DNA from: Abditibacteriota bacterium
Lineage (GTDB): Bacteria > Armatimonadota > UBA5829
Length of the DNA stretch: 36,409 bases
Assembly: GCA_017445025.1 (NCBI GenBank)
Contig: JAFSVJ010000018.1
Span: forward strand, 1 to 36,409
Direction of reading: 5' to 3'
Position numbers and translations under genes: made by a program
Notes under the pieces: model-generated
The model's database searches: none
What the model was told of the DNA's origin: nothing
Seen by the model: only the letters and a program-made list of their open reading frames with translations
Shown: piece after piece, positions 16,414 through 24,972 of the stretch
Numbering within the stretch: the stretch's first letter is position 1
How the letters are laid out: each line of letters begins with the position of its first letter

Positions 16414-17607
16414 ATGGATGACTTTGGATTTTTAGACATAGTTAAGGATGCGGCATCAAAACGTGCTTCAGATATTTTTATAAAAGCCGGTGCTCCTCCA
16501 CGTATGAAACTTCACGGTGAAATTTTGGATGTAGAGGGATACCCCATTTTAACGGATGAAAGTGCCGAAAAGATTATTTATGAAAATTTAACTCAAGAGC
16601 AGATTGGTAGATTTGAAAGAACTCATGAATTGGATGCTTCTTTAAGATTTCCAAATATTTGTAGATTTAGATTGTGTGTATATAAACAGAGAGGTTCCAT
16701 TGCTGCCGTATTCAGAATTATTCCTGAGGAAATTTTAACTCTTGATCAGTTGAATATGCCTCAAGTTTTAAAAACTTTTGCAAAACTCAAAGATGGTTTG
16801 GTTTTAGTTACCGGTCCTACGGGATCAGGAAAGTCTACCACCCTTGCCGCCATTATTAATGAAATAAACGAAACCCGAAGAGCTAATATTATTACCATTG
16901 AAGACCCTGTGGAATTTTCACATGATGATAAGAAATCCCTACTGTCTCAAAGAGAAGTGGGTATTGATACAGAGTCTTTCGGTATGGCTTTGAGACAGAT
17001 TTTGAGACAGGCCCCGGATGTTATTTTGGTTGGTGAGCTTCGTGATGTGGAAACTATGAATATTGCTCTGACCGCTTCCGAAACCGGTCACCTTGTATTT
17101 TCCACCATTCACACCTCTTCAGCTTCAGAAACTATGGAAAGAATTATTAACATGTTCCCTCCCGCCGAAAGAGAGCTTCTCTGTTTGAGATTGTCAAAAA
17201 CTCTAAAAGGTATTGTGGCTCAAAGACTTTTGAAGAGAATTGATAAGCCGGGAAGAATTGCTTCCGTAGAAGTTTTAACCGCCACACCTACCACCATTAA
17301 ACTTATTGAAGATGGTAGAAGCGGTGCCCTTTATGACGCCATTAAAGAAGGTAAATATTATGGTATGCAGACCATGAACTACAACCTTGACCAATTCTAT
17401 AAAGCCGGTATCATTTCCGCAGAAGATGCTCTTGCCAACTCAGGAAACGAGTCCGAACTTAAGATGATGTTCAGAAGAACAGGTAAAGGTGTGGGTTCCG
17501 GTAACTTAGAGCAAGACCAAGCTGCCCGTCAACAGGCAAACAACCCTCAAAGACTTCAAAGACCGGGAGCAAGACCTACTCCTCCTCCACGCCCACCAAG
17601 ACAATAA
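16414..17607 (+). CDS. pilT: Type IV pilus retraction ATPase PilT
   Basis: A 397-residue secretion-superfamily ATPase that powers pilus retraction. It has an N-terminal PAS-like domain, the Walker A 'GPTGSGKST' (about 135), 'ITIEDPVEFSH' (Asp box), Walker B 'DVILVGELRD' (about 205) and the His box 'FSTIHTSS'. 'LSKTLKGIVAQRLLKR' (about 262-277) is close to PilT signatures, favouring PilT over PilB. An unusual Pro/Arg/Gln-rich tail of about 30 residues ends the protein. GGAGG lies 14 bases before the ATG, slightly far. No pilin or assembly genes are in the window. miaA starts right after the stop. Confidence 0.9.
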   Translation: MDDFGFLDIVKDAASKRASDIFIKAGAPPRMKLHGEILDVEGYPILTDESAEKIIYENLTQEQIGRFERTHELDASLRFPNICRFRLCVYKQRGSIAAVFRIIPEEILTLDQLNMPQVLKTFAKLKDGLVLVTGPTGSGKSTTLAAIINEINETRRANIITIEDPVEFSHDDKKSLLSQREVGIDTESFGMALRQILRQAPDVILVGELRDVETMNIALTASETGHLVFSTIHTSSASETMERIINMFPPAERELLCLRLSKTLKGIVAQRLLKRIDKPGRIASVEVLTATPTTIKLIEDGRSGALYDAIKEGKYYGMQTMNYNLDQFYKAGIISAEDALANSGNESELKMMFRRTGKGVGSGNLEQDQAARQQANNPQRLQRPGARPTPPPRPPRQ

Positions 17608-18510
17608 ATGATTATAGCTCTTTTGGGGCCTACAGCCACAGGTAAGACAGCTCTTTCCATAGAAATTGCCAATGAATTTTTTGGTGAGATTGTGTCCTGT
17701 GACAGTGTTGCTGTCTATAAGGGATTTGATATAGGTTCAGCAAAGCCCACTAAGGAAGAAAGGGAAAGAGCCATATTTCACTTGGTGGATTTTGCGGATC
17801 CGAGAGACACCTATAATGTGGGGGAGTTTCAAAGGGATTCCCACAGAATTATAGATGATATTTTAAAGAGAGGAAAACTGCCTATACTTTCCGGTGGCAG
17901 TGGGCTTTACGCTCAAGCAGCTCTTGAAGGTATTGACGAAGTTCCTTCCATACCGCCGGACATAAGGGAAAGAGTCACAGGTCTTATAGAAAATGATTAT
18001 GAAGGGGCTGTAAAAATATTTTTGGAAATAGATCCTAAAAGGGCAGCCCAAACAGATCTTAAAAACCCCAGACGTGTGGCAAAGGCTCTTGAAATATATT
18101 ATACCACCGGAAAGGCACCTTCTGTGGTTTATGAAGAGAGTGAAAGGGTAAAGCGACCCCCTTATATGGCTTTCTGTCTAACCGCAAAGAGAGAAATTCT
18201 TGTTGAAAGGATAAACAAGCGAGTGGATATGATGGTCAAAGTAGGGCTTTTTGAAGAGGTGGAAAGTTTACTAAAAGAAGGTGTTTCTATGGACTGTCAA
18301 CCGATGACAAGCATAGGATACAGGGAGTGTGCCCTGTTTTTTCAAGGGCTTTTGACAAAGGAAGAGGCCATAGAGAAAATAAAAGTCTCCACACGACAAT
18401 TTGCCAAAAGACAGAGAACTTGGTTCAGAGCCCAAAATGTAATATGGGTGGATATCAAAGATAAAGATATAATAAAAGAAAAAATAAAAGTTTTAGGAGA
18501 AATGAAATGA
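17608..18510 (+). CDS. miaA: tRNA dimethylallyltransferase
   Basis: A 300-residue MiaA that adds a dimethylallyl group to A37 of tRNAs reading UNN codons. It has the P-loop '[12 protein letters not shown]' (about 7-18), '[20 protein letters not shown]' (normally DSxQxY; here Val replaces the usual Gln), 'HLVDF', 'GGSGLY' and '[10 protein letters not shown]'. '[13 protein letters not shown]' ends the catalytic part. The start follows the pilT stop directly (TAAATG) and the stop overlaps hfq (ATGA). miaA-hfq linkage is a common arrangement. Confidence 0.93.
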   Translation: MIIALLGPTATGKTALSIEIANEFFGEIVSCDSVAVYKGFDIGSAKPTKEERERAIFHLVDFADPRDTYNVGEFQRDSHRIIDDILKRGKLPILSGGSGLYAQAALEGIDEVPSIPPDIRERVTGLIENDYEGAVKIFLEIDPKRAAQTDLKNPRRVAKALEIYYTTGKAPSVVYEESERVKRPPYMAFCLTAKREILVERINKRVDMMVKVGLFEEVESLLKEGVSMDCQPMTSIGYRECALFFQGLLTKEEAIEKIKVSTRQFAKRQRTWFRAQNVIWVDIKDKDIIKEKIKVLGEMK

Positions 18511-18794
18511 AAAATCAAACTTTGAATTTACAGGATAATTTCCTCAATACAGCCAGGAAAGATAATATTCCTGTGACAATCTTTTTGGTTAGCGGTGTTC
18601 AGTTAAAGGGCACAGTTAAGGGTTTTGATAACTTTATAGTTATTCTTGAAGCTCAAGGCAAGCCTTGGCAAATGGTTTACAAGCACGCCATTGCCACAGT
18701 AGCTCCCTCAGCTCCCATAAAGGGATTGTTTGATAAGGAAGAAGAAAAAACACAAGAAGTAGCTGAAGAAGCTCCGGAAACAAAAGAAGAATAA
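18507..18794 (+). CDS. hfq: RNA chaperone Hfq
   Basis: A 95-residue Sm-like hexameric RNA chaperone. '[20 protein letters not shown]' (residues 5-24) is the family's N-terminal signature. Sm1 continues through '[14 protein letters not shown]', and Sm2 reads '[10 protein letters not shown]' where most Hfq have YKHAIST. The C-terminus is a short, strongly acidic tail (Glu-rich) probably disordered. It overlaps miaA, so both are on one mRNA. Its presence makes small-RNA control plausible, including of the long structured leaders in this window (inference). Confidence 0.94.
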   Translation: MKNQTLNLQDNFLNTARKDNIPVTIFLVSGVQLKGTVKGFDNFIVILEAQGKPWQMVYKHAIATVAPSAPIKGLFDKEEEKTQEVAEEAPETKEE

Positions 18795-18797
18795 ATA

Positions 18798-19661
18798 ATG
18801 GAATTTTTGAAAATGCATGGAATCGGCAACGATTTCATAGTTATAGATTGTATAAAACAGAGTTTTACCGATGAGGAACTTTCCAAAATAGCCGTAGGCG
18901 CTTGCCATAGAAACTTTGGCATAGGCTCTGACGGACTTATTTTAATATGTTCATCAGATACTTGTGATTTTAAAATGAGAATGCTTAACCCGGACGGAAG
19001 CGAAGCGGAAATGTGCGGAAACGGTATTAGGGTTTTTGCAAAATATATTTACGATTATGGCCTTTCCAAAAAAGAAGAGATAACCGTGGAAACTTTGGCA
19101 GGGGTGAAGATTATAAAGATTTTCACCGAAAAGGGTAAGTGTAATTATGTGCAAGTGGATATGGGTTGCCCCAATCTTGCTCCGGAGAGGATACCTGTCT
19201 TAGGTTATGAAGGGGACAGAGTGGTTAAGCAAGTCTTGATTGTTGATGATATACCTTTTAATATCACTTGTGTAAATATGGGAAACCCTCACTGCGTCAC
19301 AATTGTTGATGATGTGGATGAAATAGACCTGTCTTATTACGGTCCCTTGATTGAAAACCATTCCCAATTCCCCGAAAGGACAAATGTGGAATTTATTGAG
19401 ATTTTAGACAGAGAAAATGTTAAAATGAGAGTTTGGGAGCGAGGTGCCGCAGAAACCCTTGCTTGCGGAACGGGAGCTTGTGCCAGTGCCGTGGCAGCCA
19501 TATTAAACGGAAAGACTGAGAAAAAAGTTAATATGCACTTAGTCGGCGGGGACCTTGTAATAGAGTGGACCGACAAAGGCAGAGTTTTGATGACAGGCCC
19601 CGCAGAGGAAGTTTTTGTGGGTAAAGTGACAGAGGAAACCATGGCAAAGTGGTTGAAATAA
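18798..19661 (+). CDS. dapF: Diaminopimelate epimerase
   Basis: A 287-residue DapF that interconverts LL- and meso-diaminopimelate for lysine and peptidoglycan synthesis. The N-terminus 'FLKMHGIGNDFIVID' and the two catalytic cysteines, in 'EMCGNGIRVFAKY' (about 72-84) and 'ETLACGTGACASAVA' (about 219-233), are intact. 'NMGNPHCV' is also present. It starts three bases after the hfq stop and ends before a strong terminator, closing the kdsD-to-dapF series. Confidence 0.95.
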   Translation: MEFLKMHGIGNDFIVIDCIKQSFTDEELSKIAVGACHRNFGIGSDGLILICSSDTCDFKMRMLNPDGSEAEMCGNGIRVFAKYIYDYGLSKKEEITVETLAGVKIIKIFTEKGKCNYVQVDMGCPNLAPERIPVLGYEGDRVVKQVLIVDDIPFNITCVNMGNPHCVTIVDDVDEIDLSYYGPLIENHSQFPERTNVEFIEILDRENVKMRVWERGAAETLACGTGACASAVAAILNGKTEKKVNMHLVGGDLVIEWTDKGRVLMTGPAEEVFVGKVTEETMAKWLK

Positions 19662-19678
19662 AACCTATAACAAATTAT

Positions 19679-19703
19679 GTGGTGCAAAGGCACCACTTTT
19701 TTA
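19679..19703 (+). terminator. Terminator after dapF
   Basis: GTGGTGC-AAAG-GCACCAC followed by TTTTTT. It uses the same stem as the hairpins at 3954, 5637 and 25826. Confidence 0.88.
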
Positions 19704-19710
19704 TTATAAA

Positions 19711-19739
19711 TTGTAAAAAATCATAAAATAAGATATAAT
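19711..19739 (+). promoter_or_regulatory. Promoter of the restriction-modification genes
   Basis: TTGTAA (19711-19716), a 17-bp spacer and a perfect TATAAT (19734-19739). Transcription would begin near 19746, about 30 nt before the methylase ATG. Confidence 0.65.
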
Positions 19740-19774
19740 AATATTAGGTGTAGATATAAATTAATGGGTAAAAG

Positions 19775-20917
19775 ATGACTGATATTGAAAGATTTAAAGA
19801 AAATTCCAAAAACAAAATAATACATGGTGATTGTCTGGAAGAAATGAATAAAATTCCTGATAATTCTATTGACTTAATATTTGCAGATCCTCCCTATTGG
19901 ATGAGGGTTGAAGGTGCTTTATACAGACCTTCCGGAAAAGAATTTGATGGCTGTGATGATCATTGGGATAATCAATTTAATGATTTAGGAGATTACGAAA
20001 CTTTTACAAGGGCTTGGCTCAGTGAGTGCAAACGAATTTTATCACCCCGAGGCTCTTTTTGGGTTATTGGTGGAATGCAGTGTATTTATACCATTGGTGC
20101 CATTATGCAAGAGATAGGTTTTTGGATTATTAATGATGTAATATGGCATAAAAAGAATCCTACTCCTAACTTTATGGGAACAAGGATTAATAACGCACAT
20201 GAAACTTTAATTTGGGCAGTTAAGGATAAAAAATCTTCATATACTTTTAATTACAAAACCGGAAAAGAATTAAATACAGATACTGTTTCTCTTGAGGATT
20301 ATAAAAAAGGTGTGAGAAAACAGCTTGGTTCTGTTTGGAAAATAGCTGTTTGTCAAGGAGAAGAAAGATTAAAAGATGAAAATGGCAATAAATTACACTC
20401 AACTCAAAAACCGGAAGAGTTGTTATATAGGATAATTGCCATTAACAGTAAAATAGGTGATTTGGTTTTTGATCCTTTTGGCGGAACCATGACTACAGCC
20501 ACAGTTGCCAAAAAAATGGGCAGAGACTTTTTAACAATAGAGATGGATCAAAAATATTGTGAATATGGTGCCAAAAGAGTTGCAAACGCACAGATTAAAA
20601 TCGGAGAAATTGAAAAAGCTTCTTTTGATACCAGAATGCCAAGGGTTTCTATGAATGAAATGATAGAGGCTAAATATTTTACAATAGGAGAAAAATTTTA
20701 TTTTAAAAATACAGATAAATATATAATACTTGAAAGTGACAATAAAGTTATTTATGACGGAAACCAAACAGATATGCATTCTGCCGCCGCATTGGTTAGC
20801 GGAAGAAAAGCCAACAGGCTTAACGGTTGGGAATATTGGTATGTTGTGAGAAATAATAATTTTGTGTCAATAAATGATATAAGACACAAATATATTAAAG
20901 ATATGGGACTGGCATGA
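19775..20917 (+). CDS. Beta-class adenine-N6 DNA methyltransferase, HinfI/CcrM-like (predicted GANTC)
   Basis: A 380-residue methylase with the beta order of motifs: catalytic 'FADPPYWM' near residue 33, then target-recognition sequence, then the SAM-binding 'VFDPFGGTMTTATVAKKMGR' (about 229-248). 'HSTQKPEELL' lies between. The C-terminal 80 residues, including 'NGWEYWYVV' and 'INDIRHKYI', resemble the extra DNA-binding domain of CcrM and M.HinfI, whose target is GANTC. The specificity is therefore predicted, not shown. The stop overlaps the nuclease gene (ATGA). It should protect host DNA from the partner nuclease. Confidence 0.85.
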   Translation: MTDIERFKENSKNKIIHGDCLEEMNKIPDNSIDLIFADPPYWMRVEGALYRPSGKEFDGCDDHWDNQFNDLGDYETFTRAWLSECKRILSPRGSFWVIGGMQCIYTIGAIMQEIGFWIINDVIWHKKNPTPNFMGTRINNAHETLIWAVKDKKSSYTFNYKTGKELNTDTVSLEDYKKGVRKQLGSVWKIAVCQGEERLKDENGNKLHSTQKPEELLYRIIAINSKIGDLVFDPFGGTMTTATVAKKMGRDFLTIEMDQKYCEYGAKRVANAQIKIGEIEKASFDTRMPRVSMNEMIEAKYFTIGEKFYFKNTDKYIILESDNKVIYDGNQTDMHSAAALVSGRKANRLNGWEYWYVVRNNNFVSINDIRHKYIKDMGLA

Positions 20918-21711
20918 AAAAAACAGATGTTAATGATTATATTGTTAATCAAGTAAAATTATTGGTTGATAATGCGTCAAACAGTAAGAATATTAAAAAA
21001 TTAATAAAGAAACATAACGAAAAATCACACCCAATGCCAATTAGATATAGATTATTAGGCGGTCTATTACATAGTATGAATATTCGTTTTGGTAATTTTA
21101 TTGAAGTGTTAATGAAAGAATTTATTAGAGATGATGGTAGATATGAAATAATAGAAGAATTAAGTGGTAAGAAAAATAATAAATTTAATATATCGAAGGA
21201 AAATGAAGACAGAATTAATGATTATATAAGTAATTGTCGAAGAGATAAAGATTACTTAAATAATTTTCAGAAATTACTTGAAGATATTGTTAATTGTAAA
21301 ACAAAATGTAATGAGACTTTTGATGGTGATATTGATTTGTTGTTTAGAGACAAAGTTCAAGGAAAATATTATTATTTAGAAATGAAATATTATGATGATC
21401 ACGATTCCGGTAAGATTGTTAATATAAATGAAAAGTTTATTAAAACATATGCTTTTTTATCTGAAAAATTAAATATTCAAAAGGCATCAGATTTAACTCC
21501 TATTTTGTTTTATTTTTCCGGTGATTTGCGAATGACAAACAGATTTATTCCGGAAGAAACAAACATAAGAAAAGGAGAAGATTTTTTTAAAGAATTTTTA
21601 AAAATTGAATATAAAGATGTAGATGTATGTTTAACTAATTTAAGTGAGAGTTGTGATAATATTAAAACATTTGACGAATTGTATAATAAGATTATGAATT
21701 TAGATATATAA
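20914..21711 (+). CDS. Predicted type II restriction endonuclease partnered with the methylase
   Basis: The 265 residues overlap the methylase stop by four bases. A PD-(D/E)XK-type active site is suggested by 'FDGDIDLLFRD' followed by 'YYLEMKYYDD' (Glu-X-Lys, near 150). The N-terminal part contains 'RYRLLGGLLHSMNIRFGNF'. The length is close to that of R.HinfI and the context matches a HinfI-type system, so cleavage at GANTC is the simplest guess. The gene is much more AT-rich than manA or dapF on either side, which suggests acquisition of the pair by transfer. Confidence 0.7.
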   Translation: MKKTDVNDYIVNQVKLLVDNASNSKNIKKLIKKHNEKSHPMPIRYRLLGGLLHSMNIRFGNFIEVLMKEFIRDDGRYEIIEELSGKKNNKFNISKENEDRINDYISNCRRDKDYLNNFQKLLEDIVNCKTKCNETFDGDIDLLFRDKVQGKYYYLEMKYYDDHDSGKIVNINEKFIKTYAFLSEKLNIQKASDLTPILFYFSGDLRMTNRFIPEETNIRKGEDFFKEFLKIEYKDVDVCLTNLSESCDNIKTFDELYNKIMNLDI

Positions 21712-21721
21712 GGAGTAGGAT

Positions 21722-22651
21722 TTGTTTGATTATCCTTTATTGTTAAAACCTATTTGTGTGCCAAGACCTTGGGGTGCGGGGCGTATAAGCTCTCTCTACG
21801 ACAGAGAAGCCTCCCAAAGCGAAGTTAAAATAGGTGAGAGTTGGGATGTTTCCACATTCCCACAGGACCCGGGTAACCCGGACCTTAAAACCGTAAATAC
21901 TATCATAAACGGACCTTTAAAAGGAAAACTCTTAAATGAGGTTTTAGAGTGTCCCGTGGTGGTTAAGATTTTAGACACTTCACAGAGACTTTCAGTTCAG
22001 ATACATCCCGTTAAGGCCGGGGACACTAAGGATGAAATGTGGTATATATTAAACGCTACGGAAGATGCCTTTTTATACTTAGGCTTAAAAGAAGGGGTGG
22101 ACCCTGCCGACTATTGCGACAAAGCGGGAGACCCCAATGCCACAGCGGAAGATGTGACCGGGCTTTTAAAATGTTATAAAAATCTCAAATTCGGAGATTA
22201 TTTCAATGTGCCCAGCGGAACCATACACGCTGTAGGTCCCAATATTGTGGCATTTGAAGTCAGTGAGCAAAAGCAGATAACATACAGACTTTACGATTAC
22301 AACAGAGGCAGAGCTTTGCACCTTGCGGAAGGAAAAGAAGCCGCAACAGGCACAAGAGAGGACTTGCCCATATTGGATGTAAGTTTGGAAGTAATATGTG
22401 ATGAAATAAATTATATAACCAAATTCCCCGCATTTTGGGTTTGCGAGGTTTACGGAGAGGAAGTTTCCGTAGATGCTTGTGACAGACCTCATATTTTAAC
22501 CGCTGTGGCGGGAGATGTGGAAATTATGGGAGAGAATGAAAACTGGAATATAAAGGTAGGTCATTCCAAATCTGCCATAATTCCCGGGGGATATGAATAT
22601 AAAGTTAAAAATAGCGGGGATAGATTTTTATTAACCCCTTTTAAAGATTAA
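21722..22651 (+). CDS. manA: Mannose-6-phosphate isomerase (class I, cupin type)
   Basis: A 309-residue phosphomannose isomerase that interconverts mannose-6-P and fructose-6-P, feeding GDP-sugars and polysaccharides. The metal/active-site pieces are visible: 'SVQIHP' (about 92-97), 'KDEMWYIL' (Glu), 'VPSGTIHAVGPN' (His) and 'QKQITYRLYDYNRG'. The start is a TTG chosen because AAGGAG lies six bases upstream. It follows the nuclease stop by 10 bp but has ordinary base composition, so the R-M pair seems inserted between dapF and manA. Confidence 0.88.
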   Translation: MFDYPLLLKPICVPRPWGAGRISSLYDREASQSEVKIGESWDVSTFPQDPGNPDLKTVNTIINGPLKGKLLNEVLECPVVVKILDTSQRLSVQIHPVKAGDTKDEMWYILNATEDAFLYLGLKEGVDPADYCDKAGDPNATAEDVTGLLKCYKNLKFGDYFNVPSGTIHAVGPNIVAFEVSEQKQITYRLYDYNRGRALHLAEGKEAATGTREDLPILDVSLEVICDEINYITKFPAFWVCEVYGEEVSVDACDRPHILTAVAGDVEIMGENENWNIKVGHSKSAIIPGGYEYKVKNSGDRFLLTPFKD

Positions 22652-22661
22652 GGAGTTTGTT

Positions 22662-23300
22662 ATGGACAAAAAATTAGTTGAAAGCATTTGGTATGAAGTT
22701 TCCGAAAGGGTAAAAGATGAGATTATAAACCCTTCAGTATTTAATGCCCTTGAACACGCTGTGCCCATTGACTTGCAAGGTCACACCTTTATTTTGGGTT
22801 TTGCATCACAGGACACTCCCCTTATAGGTTATATTACAGCAGCTTCCGTTTTGCCTATTATTAACCGTTGTCTTACAGAAAATATGAAGACACCTATGGA
22901 GCTTATGGTTGTTGAAGGAACCTCTATGGAGGAGTATATAGCCCATAAGGAACTGTTAGAAAAGGCTAAGGTGACCGTTGCTGCCGCCAATGAAGAGCGT
23001 CAGGCAAGAAGAAGAGTTGAAAACAAGTGGGAAGAAGTGGGTGATAAGTGCATCAGAACCTTTACAGCCATGGAAAACAAGGGATATGCGGTAAATAAAG
23101 GTATGTATCTCAGGGAAGCCTTTAAAATAGTAGATGAAATGTGCCTTGAAGTGGGATATATTTATCACAAAGACCCTTTACACGACCGTTGTCTCTCTCG
23201 TGTGTTCGACAGACTTGAAACAGCCGTAGAACTTCCCGCAGGTATATTGGCATTTCTCTTCTTTGAATATAAAGACGAAGGAAAGATATATAAGTTTTAA
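22662..23300 (+). CDS. Conserved-looking protein of unknown function, possible DnaA-N-like domain
   Basis: The chain has 212 residues with a strong AAGGAG site seven bases before the ATG. The N-terminal 80 residues ('ESIWYEVSERVKDEI', then 'HTFILGFASQD' and 'LPIINRCLTENMKTP') resemble the pattern of the DnaA domain-I/KH-like fold. The middle is a charged helix with 'EERQARRRVENKWEE', and the rest is helical. No enzyme motif is seen. The DnaA-N comparison is a visual impression only. It is the last gene of the manA pair and is followed by repeats. Confidence 0.55.
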   Translation: MDKKLVESIWYEVSERVKDEIINPSVFNALEHAVPIDLQGHTFILGFASQDTPLIGYITAASVLPIINRCLTENMKTPMELMVVEGTSMEEYIAHKELLEKAKVTVAAANEERQARRRVENKWEEVGDKCIRTFTAMENKGYAVNKGMYLREAFKIVDEMCLEVGYIYHKDPLHDRCLSRVFDRLETAVELPAGILAFLFFEYKDEGKIYKF

Positions 23301-23796
23301 TGTAGAATTTACCCCCCACGATGAAAAATCTCTGATTTTTCATCGTTGCCCCCCAAGTAGGGCGGGATGTTGGCTTTTTAACTCCCTTTTTTCCTATGGT
23401 TTTTTTTTGAGCAAATCCAAAATCTTGAGATTTACCTATAAACATCTTTTTTGGTAGTATATTTTATTCTCTGTCTTCGAATTTCATTCCCAAAAAGTTT
23501 CACTTTGTTCAACTTTTTGGGAATGGAAATAGAACCATAACAAAAAAAGGGTATTGTGTTAGCTTAGCAAAAACCTAATGCGGACGAACTCACCCTCCTT
23601 GTGAAGAATATCACAAGGAGGGGGGACCATTCGCAAAGCGAATGGTGGGTGGTCAGGAGTAAATTTGCTCTCGCAAATTTACGATATAAGCGTAATAAAT
23701 TTTCTGTTTCCCTTTTTTGCAGCAATTCACCCCCCAAGCCTACGGTTTAGGAGACAGGATTTTTAAATAAAAACTATATAACAATAGGATTAAACT
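23301..23796. repeat. Gene-free stretch of palindromic modules
   Basis: No gene is seen. It holds a CGATGAAAAATC hairpin in a CCCCCCA frame (23319-23345; sister of 13048), then a hairpin with a perfect 15-bp stem CATTCCCAAAAAGTT/AACTTTTTGGGAATG (23485-23525). CTCCTTGTGA/TCACAAGGAG (23595-23620), ACCATTCGC/GCGAATGGT (23626-23646) and GTAAATTTGC/GCAAATTTAC (23659-23682) follow. Last is the CCCCCAAGCC-TAC-GG module (23731-23757) also found inside the metallophosphoesterase gene. Confidence 0.75.
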
Positions 23797-24621
23797 ATGA
23801 AAATTAAGGTTCTCGGAACTGCTGCCGCAGAGTGTTGGCCCGGGATTTTTTGCGATGACGATTTTTGCCGAAAGGTAAGAGAGGTGAAAGGAAAGAACTA
23901 TCGTTCTCGAGCTCAACTTGTAATAGATGACGTTCATGTCATTGATTTCGGCTATGATAATTTTTATCACTCAGTTAAATTTGATGTGGACTTTTCCCAA
24001 ATCAGGGATATTTTTATTACTCATTCCCACGACGATCATTTTTTACCCTATGAACTCAAATATGCCTCACAAGGACGATGCGCATATAACACAAAATATT
24101 CTCCCATAACTCTTTACGGAAACGAAACAGTCATAAAACAAGCTCTACCCTATATTCAAAAAGGGGGCGTTGCCGTATGCACCATTCACCCATTTAAACC
24201 TGTCACCACCCCAGACGGTTATGTTTTTACTCCTATTTTGGCGGAACATGATGAGGAAGGGGAAGAAATGCTTAACTATATATTTGAGCATGACGGAAAA
24301 ACCGTTTTGTATGTTTCCGATTCGGGATTATACAGACGGGAAGAGACTTGGGACTTTCTTTCTAAATATAATTTTGACCTTGTAATCAGCGAGTGCACTT
24401 TAAATATGGTTGACTGGGAACCCATAGGCCACCAAACCTACAAAGGGGTTTTGAGACTGAGAGAGAAGCTGAAAAGTCTTGGGACTGTCACAGAGGATAC
24501 CCCTTTATATATAACTCATATAACTCATTTTTTGCATGATATGCTTCACGAAGATTGGGAAAAGTTTGCGGCAAAAGATAATATTATTGTTTGCTATGAC
24601 GGAATAGAAATAGATGTTTAG
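23797..24621 (+). CDS. Metallo-beta-lactamase fold hydrolase, paralogue 1
   Basis: A 274-residue protein with the binuclear-metal signature 'FITHSHDDHFLPYEL' (HxHxDH, near 73), later 'YVSDSGLY' and 'LYITHITHF'. The N-terminus 'IKVLGTAAAECWPGIFC' and the spacing resemble PhnP/PqqB-type members that act on cyclic phosphates or related small molecules; the substrate is unknown. It is the first of three tandem copies (one destroyed at 24631, one intact at 24973). The third copy keeps a C-x-x-C pair here (CACDAC), which this copy lacks (CDDDFC). Confidence 0.8.
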   Translation: MKIKVLGTAAAECWPGIFCDDDFCRKVREVKGKNYRSRAQLVIDDVHVIDFGYDNFYHSVKFDVDFSQIRDIFITHSHDDHFLPYELKYASQGRCAYNTKYSPITLYGNETVIKQALPYIQKGGVAVCTIHPFKPVTTPDGYVFTPILAEHDEEGEEMLNYIFEHDGKTVLYVSDSGLYRREETWDFLSKYNFDLVISECTLNMVDWEPIGHQTYKGVLRLREKLKSLGTVTEDTPLYITHITHFLHDMLHEDWEKFAAKDNIIVCYDGIEIDV

Positions 24622-24630
24622 GGGTGTATT

Positions 24631-24681
24631 ATGAAAATAAAGGTTTTAGGAACAGGTGCCGCGGAAGATTGGCCGATTTGA
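24631..24681 (+). pseudogene. Truncated 5' end of a third metallo-beta-lactamase paralogue
   Basis: An ATG nine bases after the previous stop begins MKIKVLGTGAAEDWP, matching the start of both neighbours. The reading frame then reaches a TGA at 24679-24681, where the structured mobile element begins. The rest of the gene is absent. This is the best evidence in the window that the element can break genes. Confidence 0.8.
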
Positions 24682-24950
24682 AAAGTTTCAAATCACTAAA
24701 AAGGACAAATTTTAGCAAGTAATTTCGTAATGTAGTCGTCGATTGTAATGAAGGAGCAGAAGGGCAAAAGTATAAGGCGTAAGCCATTAGAATTTTGTTC
24801 TTATGCGACTGAATGTCAATGAGACACGAAATTAGAAATTATGTTAAGCTAAAATTTAGGGGTTTTTACCCAAGGGTTCCCAAAAAAAGTTTACTTTTTT
24901 TTTTGGGAAAGGGTTTAGGGGATTTGGGACTTTTAAAATATAATTTGTTT
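24682..24950 (+). mobile_element. Structured inverted-repeat element, copy A
   Basis: The core (24707-24857, about 150 bp) is closed by AAATTTTAGC/GCTAAAATTT. Inside are GTAATTT/AAATTAT near the ends, conserved words ATTGTAATGA and GAATGTCAA, and a central hairpin with a GGC-GTAA-GCC tip. The outer right arm (about 24858-24947) is enlarged by a CCCAAGGGTTCCC-type hairpin repeat before the terminal GATTTGGGACTTTTAAAAT. No open frame of note. It has about 90% identity by eye to copy B across the middle 110 bp. Confidence 0.75.
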
Positions 24951-24972
24951 AATTAAGATAGGATTTTTAAAT

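Noticed and set aside
24682..24950. Copy A as a simple terminator plus spacer
   Set aside because: It is about 90% identical by eye over some 110 bp to copy B and has its own matched closing stem.
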